A DNA stretch of 64,000 bases, taken from assembly GCA_029204225.1 (NCBI GenBank), contig CM055112.1, forward strand, positions 44,137,672-44,201,671. The letters run 5' to 3'. The notes beneath the pieces are model-generated. The model was not told the origin of the DNA and did not search any database. It worked only from the letters and a program-made list of their open reading frames with translations. Positions 30,408 through 41,647 of this stretch are shown here, piece after piece. The first letter of the stretch is position 1; every line of letters starts with the position of its first letter. The stretch comes from Diphasiastrum complanatum (Eukaryota > Streptophyta > Lycopodiopsida > Lycopodiales > Lycopodiaceae). The translations under genes were made by a program, and so were the position numbers.

Positions 30408-31194
30408 ATGACGGAGCTGAGGTTCATCTGGGAGAACTTGTGGAACTACTTTCATAGGAGTATCCACAGCGTTGCACACATCTTGCATCCCCTCTTCTTC
30501 TCTCCGACACAAATATCAGACAGAGAGCTCGAGGCGGATTGGCTTGAGTACATCTACAGGGTGGGTCCACACATTGGCTTGGATCCTATCAGACTCATGG
30601 AGGAGTTAGCTGCATTTTGTTTCGGCATGGGCACGTTCGGTCACCCGGCTGCTCAGGATCCAAAGAGGAGGCAGCTCCCCATTACCTGGTGGACCATGTT
30701 CGGTAGCACCTATCCCTCCATACAGCGTCTTGCACTGCGTGTCCTTTCACAAGTATGTATCTCATCTCATCCTCCCTTGCTGTGTTTCATTGACGTTCCA
30801 CCCGTGCACATGTGCTGAACCATTTCATTGCACGTACCACAGGATTGCGTTGCCTCCGTGTGTGAGCGTAATTGGAGCACATGGGCCCTCGTTCACACGA
30901 GGAGAAGAAACAGGCTGTCAGTGAGTTAGCTAGAGCGGTTGGTGTTTTGTCAACGCACGTCTCGCCAGGAGACTGCCGACCATTACGAGCGCATTGCAGG
31001 TGATGGGCTAATCTCCCATAGCATGTTGGTTGACGTCTCACTAAAATGTAGGTTTGAATTTTTGATCAAGTTGTTGTCCTGACATGCTCAATTTTGACCT
31101 TGCAAACGAAGATATTTGATTTGGAACGCCAGGTTGACTTGCCTACGGACAACGTCCATCCCATGCCTGCAGATGACTTGGGCACACAGTTGAT

Positions 31195-31253
<59 letters not shown>

Positions 31254-31836
31254 CTGAGATGAGAGAGAGAGAGAGAGAGCTTGGGCTTGAGCATAGAGAG
31301 CCTCCTTTGTATGAGGCAGACAAGCCAGTGTCAAGGGATGAGCATGATGAGGATGAGCCCATTCGGGTTGTGTTTGCCAAATCAAAGAGGGATGAGGCAG
31401 ATGATACAGGTACAGGGCACACGCCACGGGCAGGGGTCACAGGTGCATCACGTGGCAGAGGTGGGGCACATGGCACAGGTTATACCGGGAGACAGGCAGG
31501 GCACACAGGGGAGGCCAGTGGCATACCTACCTATGTCGATATGATGGAGGAGTCTCTTAATAGAGGGCAGAGTGATTTAGATGCCGGTCCCGCAGCTGCT
31601 TGGATGCGTGCAGTACAGAGTCATGGCCATTACTAGGACAACACATCAGAGGAGACACCAGATGACTTTGATTGCACAGATTAGGAGGCCATGTAGGGTC
31701 TACAGGGTGCACATGATGAGACACGGGATGAGGCACGGGTTGATTCAGGGGATGGTGCACGGGATGATTCAGGGGTTGGTGCACAGGATGAGGCCCAGAG
31801 CCCAGAGCGCATTACATATCATGTCTTTTTTTTAAG
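30408..31836 (+). pseudogene. hAT-type transposase, C-terminal part
   Basis: The first exon-like frame reads TELRFIWENLWNYFHRSIHS, HILHPLFFSP and QLPITWWTMFG, then PSIQRLALRVLSQ up to a donor CAA|GTATGT at 30753. After an acceptor ending at 30842 the frame resumes DCVASVCERNWSTWALVHTR, then RRNRL. The WW..G, LA.R.LSQ, CERNWS and RNRL motifs mark the C-terminal dimerisation region of plant hAT (Ac-like) transposases. A TAG interrupts shortly after, before LERLVFCQ. A third part (about 31100-31640) carries a charged, GA-microsatellite-encoded stretch and a Gly/Arg-rich tail. The N-terminal BED finger and the RNase H-like catalytic core are not seen upstream. It is a dead 3' remnant. Confidence 0.82.
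31199..31279 (+). repeat. (GA)n tract inside the hAT reading frame, encoding Arg-Glu repeats
   Basis: Two GA tracts (31199-31249 and 31261-31279), separated by CTTGCTGAGAT, keep the frame open and encode alternating R-E. The surrounding frame is acidic and remains open to 31636. Confidence 0.9.
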
Positions 31837-31929
31837 CAGTCATCTAGTTATTTGCCGCACCCTAAGCTGCTGAAAACCACATAACAACGGTCCGCCACAT
31901 ACGGCTGGACCTTATCTATTCTAAACATT

Positions 31930-32286
31930 CCTACTGATTCTCCAACGACTCCTCGCCCTCGTCAGGTGCATTGTTTTGTTGCTCTCGCTCTGCCTCCCGG
32001 TTAGCCCAAGTTGTCTCCTGGTTAGCCCGACGTCTGGCCGCCCTTTCCCTGACCATGATGAGCTACTGTCGTGTGAAGTTCATTCCGATCTGCTCATCCA
32101 AATCCAGCTCGACAGCGGGGGCAGGGGCGGGTGGCTCCGGTTCCGGATTTCTCTGCCGAGTCTTGTCGCAGCATCTCTGCAATGTCTGCCTCTTGCTTCC
32201 GATCTCTTTCGTTGTGCCTTCAGATATTTTCCTCGAGCTTCCTCCTGGCTTCGCCCTCGGGCTTCGGTAGTATGCGCTTTGCCATC
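31930..32286 (-). pseudogene. Charged ORF remnant beside the hAT fragment
   Basis: ATG at 32286 (minus) opens MAKRILPKPEGEARRKLEEN, followed by a stop and then RKQEADIAEMLRQDS. A shift of frame gives PEPEPPAPAPAVELDLDEQ and REREQQNN-like charged text with further stops. The Glu/Arg-rich composition resembles the linker regions of plant transposase ORF partners. No family was recognised. Confidence 0.3.
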
Positions 32287-32754
32287 TCGATCGACCTTCT
32301 CCTCACAACACCCTAGTCCTCGAACACCCTCTCACAACACCCTGGCTCTCAAACAGCCTCTCACAGCCTGTCACTGGCTCTCGCTTGCTCTCTCATTGGC
32401 TATCAATGGCTCTCTCACAGCCTCTGAAATTGCCTCTCACAATGGCATTGTGAGTGCTTATTTATCCCCACAGCCTGATCGGCCATGTGGATCCCCATCA
32501 TCCCTCTATGTGCCTCTGTACCTGCCCCCATGTGATGCTCTCCCCCTGTGTTGCTCTCCCATTGGCCCCATGGTCTGCTCACCCACAGTGCCCATGTGCT
32601 GTTGCACCAGTTCCCTGCACCTTGAAATGTACCCTCTTTTTTTACACCCAGAACCTTTTTTTTTTTTTTTTTTTTTTTCCAATTTTTTAACCTATTTTGG
32701 TAGGTAAAAGACAATAATTAAATAAGAAAAATATTAATTTTTTTTAATTAAAAA

Positions 32755-32856
32755 TGGTACCGGCCTGGTACCGTGGATCCCAGGGCGGTACCGTACCGGC
32801 GGTACCACTGTTATGGTACCTGCGGTACCATACCAGCGGTACTAGAGGCCACTATT
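32755..32856. repeat. GGTACC word island
   Basis: Eight or more occurrences of GGTACC or GGTACCG within 100 bp (GGTACCGGCCTGGTACCG, GGTACCGTACCGGCGGTACC), preceded by a T-run and an AT-rich stretch. The words are palindromic. A microsatellite follows immediately. Confidence 0.75.
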
Positions 32857-32860
32857 ATAT

Positions 32861-32909
32861 ATCTATCTATCTATCTATCTATCTATATATATATATATAT
32901 ATATATATA
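32861..32909. repeat. (ATCT)n-(AT)n compound microsatellite
   Basis: About six ATCT units and then about 12 TA units, joining two word islands. Confidence 0.93.
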
Positions 32910-32910
32910 A

Positions 32911-33492
32911 GACGTTCCTAGAAACGCGTTTCTGGCCAGAAACGTATCTGGGCAACTATATATTTCTGCACATATATGTATGCTACCTGTCGTCATCCCT
33001 ACACAACCATTGGTGTTTTCTTGTGCAACAACACTTCTCCAACCATCAATTAAACATAATTGGTTTACACGAGCTTCTTATCATTTGTAATCTATGCTTG
33101 ATTGTGCTTTCACACTACCAAGGCTAAAATCATGTGCTATCTCCATCTAATACACACAAAAACAAAAATCTTGAAGGTTAAGGCTTTAAAATAGGTTCTT
33201 CAAACTAAGAACAAAAAATTCTCTTTTCTAGCGAAGTCCAATGCTAAAGTGTCTTGATAAACCTTCACAAATGTGGGGTGCATGTTACAATGCCAACATT
33301 CAATACATAATATTTTCTCTGCACATTGCACACACTAAAATCACACAAGAACTCACAAAGCACAATGTGGTCCTCTCCCTTTATTTCTAAAAAACAAATT
33401 TCTAATCATCTAGAAAAATCCTACTACATGCAAGATCAATCATTCAATATGATACGATGTTGAAGATCACTAACATTCAACATTTATTTATA

Positions 33493-33565
<73 letters not shown>

Positions 33566-33731
33566 CCTACTGTAACATGACAAGCCATTCTAATTTTTCA
33601 TCCTCGACAGAATCCAATAGGAATTGATGTACTTGAATTGGACCACCCCAAAAAATCAAATTAAAAAAAAAAAGTTTTTCAAAAACGTTGTTTTAAACCA
33701 GAAACGCGTTTCTAGGAATGCAGTGCATCTA

Positions 33732-33734
<3 letters not shown>
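32911..33734. mobile_element. Foldback element with AGAAACGCGTTTCT arms
   Basis: An exact 21-nt inverted repeat centred on the palindrome AGAAACGCGTTTCT lies at 32915-32935 and 33698-33718. Each arm is flanked outside by a TA microsatellite. The core is about 760 bp, non-coding, and contains a (GA)n tract at 33495-33563. It is consistent with a non-autonomous foldback or MITE-like element inserted in a TA tract. Confidence 0.65.
33495..33563. repeat. (GA)n microsatellite
   Basis: About 34 uninterrupted GA units inside the foldback element. Confidence 0.97.
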
Positions 33735-33775
<41 letters not shown>

Positions 33776-33850
33776 CATAGTTGCTTGAAAATGCATTTAT
33801 GGGCAAAAATGTTTCTAGAAACACGTTCTTGGATCCAGAATCGCCGAGGC
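33735..33850. repeat. (TA)n and a third, diverged foldback arm
   Basis: About 17 TA units (33735-33769) are followed by TTTCTAGAAACACGTTCTTGG near 33808-33828, a mutated version of the arm at 32915 in the same orientation. ATGATATA and TATATCAT flank the TA tract symmetrically. Confidence 0.6.
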
Positions 33851-34018
33851 AAAAAAAAAAAATTAATTTAATGAAATTCTTGGCAGATTCAAACATGAAT
33901 TGATAAATGGGACCACACTGTACCCAAACCATTCGACAAGCTACATAAATATATTGCTCTTAACTGCTTTAATTTGATATCCATATTGCTCTTAACTGCT
34001 TTAATTTGATATCCATAT

Positions 34019-34348
34019 GTATTTGTGTATGTATGTATGTGTATGTGTATGTGTATGTGTGCATGTATGTGTATGTGCATTATTATGTTTATGTGTATGT
34101 GTATGTGCATGTGCATGTGTGCATGTATATGTCTATGTGCATTATTATGTTTATGAGTATGTGTATGTGTATGTGTATGTGTGTGTACGTGTATGTACAC
34201 GTATGTGAATGTGTAGGAGTGTGTGTATGTGCATATGCGTATATATATGTGTATGTGTATGTGTGTATGTGCATGTGCATGTGTATGGATGTGTATGTGT
34301 ATGTGTGTATGTGCATGGATGTGCATGTGTATGTGTATGAATATATGT
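34019..34348. repeat. TGTATG/TGTGCATG minisatellite
   Basis: About 330 bp of TGTATG and TGTGCATG hexamer variants. A larger unit with ATTATTATGTTTATG occurs near 34079 and 34139. A 52-bp block (TTGCTCTTAACTGCTTTAATTTGATATCCATAT) is duplicated just to the left. Many frames stay open, but this reflects the repeat. Confidence 0.95.
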
Positions 34349-35760
34349 TGAGTTAGGGGTACTCAAGTTTTGAGTAGAGATCTAGCCAAGTGTTTGATGT
34401 TGAGAGGCAAAATAGGCAAGTACACATGTAAAGGCTTGATTTGGCCAAAAGGAGAAAGTGATGTAGCTCGAGTTCAGTTAGGCTACTTACATTTGTCAAG
34501 TTGAGATTTGGTAAGTGACTCATCCCTATGTGTTGGCATAAGACTTAGTGACCAATCAAAATACTAGAATCTATCAAAATGGTTCAATCAAGTTTGAGGG
34601 TCAATATGTTACTAATCCAATCATATTTAGAAGAGGAAAAGAAGGGGTCCAATCATGTTTCACTCCCCTTGACCTCTAGTTGCTACTTATGTGTCTTAGA
34701 TCAATTCTATGTAAATTTTTTGGAGTTATGAGATTTCCACACTATTTTGGCAAATCTTGATCTTCTCTCTCTACTCAAGTTTTGGATGGTTGATTCTCTC
34801 TCTACCCGAGAGGAAGACATTTTCATACTTAGTTTTTTCATACTCATGTCTCCACACGTGTGAATGTACTTGTATGTATGATTTATGCATGATTTTTAGT
34901 GCTCTTGCCTTAGATTTATGGAATAGATTTTGGTTTTCAATCTATGTGCAATCACCACATCTTAGGAGATCAAAATCACACTTTGTGGCATTCCCACACG
35001 TGAAATTCAACAATTGTCATGGAGAATAATCCTAAAACAACTTGAAACCTTCTCTCGAATGTCTGTATTTTTTGAAAGTTTGGAAATGTCTTAGGCATAC
35101 TTGTCTCTCAATATGGCACCATTGCCAAACTTTTGGGAGCCTTCTTTGGACGAAAAACAAATTGCTTCAAAAAATTTGAAAACATGATCTTTGAGTTTTG
35201 TTGCTAGAAATAGATATTTGGCAGTCAAAATACATCATATATGCCTATTTGGTCTTTTTTTCCAACCCTAAACCTTTGGACAAAATCCTTTGCCAATATG
35301 GTTATCATTAGATTCACATTTATTGTGGTATGATAAGAAAAGCCTTCTTAAAAAAGACATTTTGTTCAACTCCCCTTGAAAACAATGTTCTACTTATTCT
35401 AAGCCTTGGGACCATGAATTGTTTACTAGTTCATATGATGAATCTTTGATCCCTCTCCAACCTAGTGTTAGAAGCTATTAAATAATGAACTACCAACTTT
35501 GTAGGCCTAAAGGTATTTCATAGAGATGCTTTGAAATTCATACAAGTCAAATGTCAATAGTTGCATGATAAAGCCTGTCCCACATCCTACATTCATGTGG
35601 GATGAGGTAGCATGTGAATATACACTTAGTAGGAATCCTTATGCTCATATTAACACGGGCAACAAGTGTGTGGGTTAAGTCAATTATTTGAAATGCACTT
35701 ACCTCCCATCTGTCGAAAACATACATTACAAGAAGGGAAAAAAAGGTCTAGCTTCCAAAG
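34349..35760. other. No gene recognised
   Basis: AT-rich sequence with short frames only. No exon-like or transposon motif could be supported. Confidence 0.4.
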
Positions 35761-35764
35761 GAGA

Positions 35765-35992
35765 AGGTTAGGGTACTTACATTGTTTGGAAGTGAACCTA
35801 TTAGGCACAACAAAAGTTGGAATTGGGCCTTCAGATCTTTATATTTACTGCTGAAATGGAATACATATAGCCATTATAGACGGTTATGGTACTTACATTG
35901 TTTGGAAGTAAACCTATTAGGCACAACAAGAGTTGAAATTGGGCCTTCTGATCTTTATATTTACTGCTGAAATGGAACACACGTATAGCCAT
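35765..35992. repeat. 117-bp tandem duplication
   Basis: GGTACTTACATTGTTTGGAA, GT(G/A)AACCTATTAGGCACAAC, GGGCCTTC(A/T)GATC and TTTATATTTACTGCTGAAAT occur at 35770 and again at 35887, followed by the same ATATAGCC-like end. Two copies with few mismatches. Confidence 0.85.
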
Positions 35993-36416
35993 AGAGGGGA
36001 TATATCTAGTTTAACATTACCATAAAATACTAGTGTAGAAACTAAAGGCATCCTCTCCTCTGGAATGCTTGCATTCAGCATCCAAAAGAAAAATGAAGAG
36101 TGCAACTTTGCTTTTAGAGGTTTGCATTCAGAATTTTTATTTTTGGGCAACTTTTCTTCTTTGAGCCAAGCCAGATTACATTTCTTTGAGAGAAGCCCAT
36201 TTCTTTATGATATCCATTCAATTGCATTAGCTATTGAAAATTGGTACAGCTATATCTGGCTGAGCAAAATTTGTCACCTCTCCTTCCATTGCTGATGGTG
36301 CAAACAAGGAAATAGATGAGAAGTTGTACTGGTGCTTGATGTGTGTGTGAGTAACCATAGACAAGAATCGACTTGTAGGTGATCATATTCAACAGATCAT
36401 TTAGGCAGCACATAAT

Positions 36417-37145
36417 TCATCCAGGTTTGATGCAGCTGAAGAAGCTGATGATTTGCCTTCTGTAAGGAACACATCTTCTCTTTCTCAAACGAGCAACCTG
36501 AGTGCTGCGAGCTGAGAGGTAGCAGACCTGAGAAGCAGGCAGGTTCAGCTGAGGTGGGCATTGTGGCGTTGAGTTTTTGTTGCAAGCAACTGAGAAGAGA
36601 TTTCGTTTGGATTTTGATGTAAGAGCTTGGATCATACCCTTCCAAGAGAGGGATTTGCGTTTGTGACAGCTGCGTAGTTGTGGGCAATCCTGGGTGTCTG
36701 ATCTAAGCAGGTCCCATAGAGTAGTTTGATGCGAGGAGGAAGTTGAGTTGGAATTCCAGTTGCTGTTTGAGAAGCCACTGAAATCTGCACTTTTGGAGAA
36801 GCAGTCATCTCCATACTCGCTGAAGGATTGATCGTCTTTTCTGGTCTCTGCTTCGAAGAGCTCTTCCAAGGAGGTGGACCCGCGTTCCCACTCCACGATC
36901 TCTGAAGCCGCTGTGGGAACTATATGATCTCCATTCCACGTCAGCGAGGGGGTCAGATGATGGGAAAACTCAGGAGAGCTCGCCAGCAGGAGCGAGTTGG
37001 GAGATAGAAAGGCTGGAGAAGAGGTGAGTATTCTCTGAGATACGGGGATGGAGGAGAAACGGAGCGTAGAATTGATGGGCATGGAGCAATAATCTATCTT
37101 GCTATGATGGGTTGGTGTGAATGACGCTACTTCTGAAGAATTCAT
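36417..37145 (-). CDS. Hypothetical serine-rich protein, single exon
   Basis: ATG at 37145 opens a 242-residue frame ending with TGA at 36417-36419. The sequence is serine- and threonine-rich in its first half. It has an acidic patch (TSLEELFEAETRKDDQSF, near residues 90-107), a hydrophobic LWDLLRSD motif near 142, and a basic serine motif RKSLSWKGMIQALTSKSK. The C-terminus is Arg/Cys-rich, ending FFSCIKPG. I do not recognise a family. The local sequence is richer in G+C than its flanks, which favours a real gene. A (CT)n tract on the coding strand lies about 530 nt upstream. No TATA box is obvious. Confidence 0.5.
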   Translation of the reverse strand: MNSSEVASFTPTHHSKIDYCSMPINSTLRFSSIPVSQRILTSSPAFLSPNSLLLASSPEFSHHLTPSLTWNGDHIVPTAASEIVEWERGSTSLEELFEAETRKDDQSFSEYGDDCFSKSADFSGFSNSNWNSNSTSSSHQTTLWDLLRSDTQDCPQLRSCHKRKSLSWKGMIQALTSKSKRNLFSVACNKNSTPQCPPQLNLPASQVCYLSARSTQVARLRKRRCVPYRRQIISFFSCIKPG

Positions 37146-37674
37146 CTCCGGTAGATCATGTCTGCTCTAGGAGTTGATGTATTCATGTAAGCGCTGAGAT
37201 TGTGGAGGAAGTTATGCTACCAAAAGATCAAGAATATCCGATTCCAAATGATCAGCAGTTACTTAGATTCCTACGAAACGCCGCAGACATCTCTCTATAG
37301 TCTCTGTCTCTCTCTCTCATTATTCTCCATCATACATACTACCTGTGAAAATTGAAATCATCAGAAATAAATCGCCCAATGGTACTTTGCACCAGATACA
37401 CTCAATTCCACGAGCAATATTTCATGACGCATGTTTATTTGAGGAGAAATTGACCAAAACTCGAATTACCTCCGCAACTTAACTGTGCGGAAACCTCTGA
37501 ACTCTAGCCATGACTGAACTATCCTTCAATTTCTATATCGCTAAAAATTTCCAGAAAGTCGCTCAACTTTGATCGATGGTGTAACCGGCAGTGCAGAAGC
37601 TTGCATCAAGAAAATACATTCATACAATACATTCAGTATGAATGTATGCGATGTACGAATCTACGAAGAATTAT

Positions 37675-37677
<3 letters not shown>

Positions 37678-37739
<62 letters not shown>
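37678..37739. repeat. (GA)n microsatellite
   Basis: About 31 uninterrupted GA units. It reads as (TC)n on the coding strand of the ORF at 36417-37145. Confidence 0.97.
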
Positions 37740-37741
<2 letters not shown>

Positions 37742-39314
37742 TGTCTAAGTCTATTAACCGGACTGCCTTGGTTTTATACCAGTTTTCGAATCTCAATCAT
37801 TTTTCTTCTGCACCCATTTGAGAGATCAGCATTTGATCCACGAACAGTATCCTCATTCATTACTAGCTCTTTTAAACACCATTTTCCTAGATTTGGTTCC
37901 TTTTCCTTTCGAGCATACAATTGTTTTCAGAACCTAGATCGGACAAACAGCATCAAAAGCTGATAAGAGAAACAGGATTATAAAGTTACAATCATCGATT
38001 TCAATATAGTTGAGAGCCCATAGGAGCAACCAAATCGAGCTAATTGTGTGCCAGTTGACAAGCTATGTTCAACCTGCGCAACCAAACCCAACCCATTAAA
38101 TCTCACAAAACAAGCAGATCCCAGCTACTCATTGAGCTGTTTCAACCATCCCTACTCCATATTCTCCATGTCAATCGCCTCTCCTGAGCCACACATGTGT
38201 ACACACCTCAAGACTGCACCTAGCTCCTCCTCGCACATAAATAATAGCATAAGAGAAAGAGTCCAGCAGCAGGAAGATTCTGGAGATGGAGGAGAGACCC
38301 CCTTTGAGTAATGCAGCCGTCACCTTCATGCAGCATTCACTTTGTTTTTCATATCTTGTTTTGTGTGGTGTGCGCCTTAATGGAATATAACTTGTGGTGG
38401 GGTAAAAAGCGCATGCTCCAATTTATTATGTGCATTGTGGAGCTTGTCACTTTTAAAGCGTGCAACTCAAAAACCCTTGGGAATGGTTCTAATCCTAGTT
38501 CAGCTGCACCCAAAATTAGTCAAGTTCCATAGAAGCTGAGCTTGGGTTATGTTAAATTTAGTCAAGCTGGATAAGAGTTGCAAATGGGTTTATCTCAAAA
38601 TTAGCTAACATGAAATGTTCTACTCTTGCTAATGTTGGATGTAAGAGTTGTGATTGAATTCATGAAAAGCTCTAACCTTGCTAAAGTTGGACAAGAGTTG
38701 TGATTGGGTTCTTAAAAGGCTTTACTCTTGTGCACTCCTTGGTGAGGCCTCTCATAAAATGTAGATTGTCAACATTGTACATAATGATACTAAAGCAAAA
38801 GACACCATGACTCATGGCCCTTCAACTACTAAACCTTGCAAAATCATATTAGTGTATGCCAATCATGCATAAGAATTGAAAAGTAGATTAGAGCTAAAGA
38901 CTTTGAAAACTTGGAATCCAAATTAGGTGAATCACACTAGGCAAGGATAACAATGGGGAAAGACAATACATAAGACTTTGTGGAGATGGGATAAACTGTG
39001 AGAAATAGTTAACTAGTTTGCTTGTCTATTTTTGGTCAAATGCAGGCCAAACTTGTACATATTGTACATCAAACATTTCACACATGTGTGGTTAATTGAA
39101 ACAATATTATTTAATAGTGTTAGACAGGTCTTAGAAGTGGTAAATTTTAAGTCTCACAAAATAGCCTTTATTTGAGTTTAAATGGCCAGATGGACCAAGA
39201 TTGGAGTATATGATTCATAGTTGTTATTTTAGGCTATATGACTAGAGAGAGGAGAAAAAGTCATCTCTCATGCCTATAAATAGGCTGAGATTCATGGAGG
39301 ATGAAATTGAGTAG
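37740..39314. other. No gene recognised
   Basis: Non-coding. TTGGA(C/T)(A/G)AGAGTTG occurs three times at about 38570-38700 with CTAA(C/A)(C/A)TTGC spacers. A pentanucleotide-rich CCTC/CACA region is found near 38160-38240. Confidence 0.35.
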
Positions 39315-39951
39315 TGTGAGAGATTTCAACTAGTCTAGTTTAGTCATATTTTGGTAAATTGTCAATAAGATGCCAAAACTCATTCTAGACTTAGAGATAA
39401 ACTTTTTTGAAGTTATACTAGTTTAAAATACATTCAATAAACACTTTTTGAAAGTGTGGGAAAGTTGGTAGTCGAGTTTGAGAGACATTCAAATTTGAAC
39501 TTTGGGTACATTGAATCTAGACCCAAAAATAGTAGGGTTTACATTTTGGAGGGAAAGCCAAATGGCCAAATAGGGTTTGAAAACTCTATAAAAGGATGTA
39601 CACATCTTCTCTCTTCTATCTCTCATTTCATCATTATACATGGTTCTCTTTGGGTTCTACTACTCATCGGTGCACTTTCATGATGTTATCTTGCAATGTT
39701 GTGTGTAGAATGTTCATTTATTGCTATTTTCGGTTCCACACGTGTGAAATACAATAGGGTACTCTAATTGTACGGACAACAAACATATTTTATGTTTTGG
39801 TTCATGTTTGATCAGTATCTCTTAGAGTTTGCATCTCATTTTGCACGTAGATGCTGATTTTTCTACATTGGCAGGATTGTTGGTTTGCTCCTTATTGTAA
39901 CCAAAGATCAGGGACATGGATTGGATCTTGAATGATTTGAAATCCTTCACA
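39315..39951 (+). repeat. Full LTR of family C
   Basis: Starts TGTGAGAGATTTCAACTAG and ends CCTTCACA, 637 bp. The TATA box CTCTATAAAAGG lies at about 39583. Its last 317 bp match 1-317. Its start matches, in reverse, the LTR end at 44013 (CTAGTTGACAATTTTCACA). A primer-binding-like site follows. Confidence 0.75.
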
Positions 39952-39965
39952 TGGTATAAGTGCTC
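39952..39965 (+). promoter_or_regulatory. Degenerate primer-binding site
   Basis: TGGTATAAGTGCTC directly follows the LTR terminus and resembles TGGTATCAGAGC with two to three changes. Confidence 0.55.
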
Positions 39966-41000
39966 TTGTGTTTCAGGTTATGAAAGGATCAGCCATCTTT
40001 AGCAAAGATTTGGAGGAGTTATCAATGCTAGAGCATGCTAGATTGATTTCTACTCAAAAATCAGCATTTTTGCATGTGTAGAATTGATCTTTTGTAGGTC
40101 AAAACTCAATATAGGGTTATATACTTGATCAATTCTGATTTCACATTTGGTTTACTGGAATTAGATGACTTCTGGTGCATTAGGAAGGTCTCATTGGAGT
40201 CTACAAGAAGATATATCAAGTTCTTAGAAATTGCATGTAGAATTTGAGATATTCAATTTTTTGTGATTTGGTCAAAACCCTAATTTTGATTGGATCTCTA
40301 GTTTGTGAGGTTACTGAACTTCATTTGAGTGTGTTTCAATCTTAGGAAGTGGCAAGAATCATTAGATTGGAAGTATTTGGCTTGTGATGACAACTATACA
40401 ATGTGACACCATCAACGAGTAGGGAATGTCGACGCGGATGAGAACGTTGCATTTTTCTCTCACTTCGCATTTTTTGCGAAGTGACTTTCTCTCACTTCGC
40501 ATTTTCGGGAAGTGGCTGAAATCGTTCCTCTTTGAAAATAGACCACCTTCGGGATTTTGCGAAAAAGCCGAAGGTCTTGTAAAACAGTTCAATTTGATAA
40601 AGTAACTATTTTGTCGCATTTCGGGCAAATGCGAAAAAGACAAAGGCGTTGAAAATAGTTAAACTGTTGAACTATGCTAAAGTGTCACATTTCGGGAAAA
40701 TGCGAAAAGGCCGAAACCGTTGAAAAACATAATTCATTTCTGCAGACTGTTGCGACACTTAGTGTATTTCTGTAGACTTGTTCTAAATGCTAATTTGTGG
40801 AAGTCCTTGAAGATGGCCAAGTCTTCAATGTTCTTCAAATTATTGAACTTAACATTTGAACATGAAAATGATAGGATTGGTTACCCTTTGTTGGAGATCA
40901 GCCGGTTGTAGTTGTTCTTCAAATAGTTTGGGTGTCTAAGTTGTGATTCATGCAGGTATCAGATGAGCAGACATAGAACCCAAAATGGGTTTCACCTGAT
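39966..41000 (+). other. Leader-like non-coding sequence with a GCGAAAA/CTTCGCATTTT word cluster
   Basis: No Gag frame follows the primer-binding site. At 40420-40725 the words CTTCGCATTTT and GCGAAAAAGCCGAAGG alternate with their complements every 40-60 bp. Several pairs form short hairpins (CTCACTTCGCATTTTTTGCG, then AAGTGA). Confidence 0.5.
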
Positions 41001-41449
41001 TCTAGATCAAAGATCAGTAAACGTGTAGGAAGAATCTTGAGATAGAAATTAGTATTCACCAAGGAGACAATTGTGGACTTAATTTTCACCATTTACATCA
41101 TAATTGGACCCCTAGATTTGCACACCTCATCATGATTGGACCTCATGATTTCCACCTCACAATTTAATTAGGCCTCATGATGTGCACCTCTAAACATGAT
41201 TGGTCCACATGTAATTCACCTTTGAAGGTGATGGCCTTGTGATCTATGACTCTAAATGTGATTGGGCCAAATAGATGCATTTCAGTCCTAGTAACATCAT
41301 GTGGCCTATTGACTATTCAAACTCAACATAAATGAACTAAAATGATTAGGCCTACCCTCCACATGTGGGAACATGCTCCACACATGTGAGACTTACATGT
41401 GTACATGAAAGTATAAACTAATCAAATTAGATTTTGCAAAATTTTCACA
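41001..41449 (-). repeat. Probable 3' LTR of a minus copia remnant
   Basis: Right end AAATTTTCACA at 41449 is followed by CTCCCAATAA (polypurine tract on the coding strand). This is the same arrangement as at 44013-44023. The left end was not located. Repeated CATGATTGG(A/T)C(C/A) and TCACATGT words fill the body. Confidence 0.5.
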
Positions 41450-41647
41450 CTCCCAATAATTTATCTTGATTACTATGCTACTTTCCTCCAAAACTTAAGT
41501 AGCTAAGAATAGCTTCTCAAGTAGATCCTTTGCCATGAAATTGATGAGAAAATTAGCCAATAATTTTGAAATTGTAGCAGCATCACCATAGCCATGACAA
41601 GACTTCATTATGGAGATAAGTGTCCTTAGAGAAAGATTCACTTACTC

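Noticed and set aside
31976-32707. 243-codon plus frame
   Set aside because: Low-complexity Ser/Pro/Leu composition ending in poly-Phe from a T-run; the opposite strand looks more protein-like.
34006-34356. Several overlapping frames of 60-145 codons on both strands
   Set aside because: They are translations of the TGTATG minisatellite.
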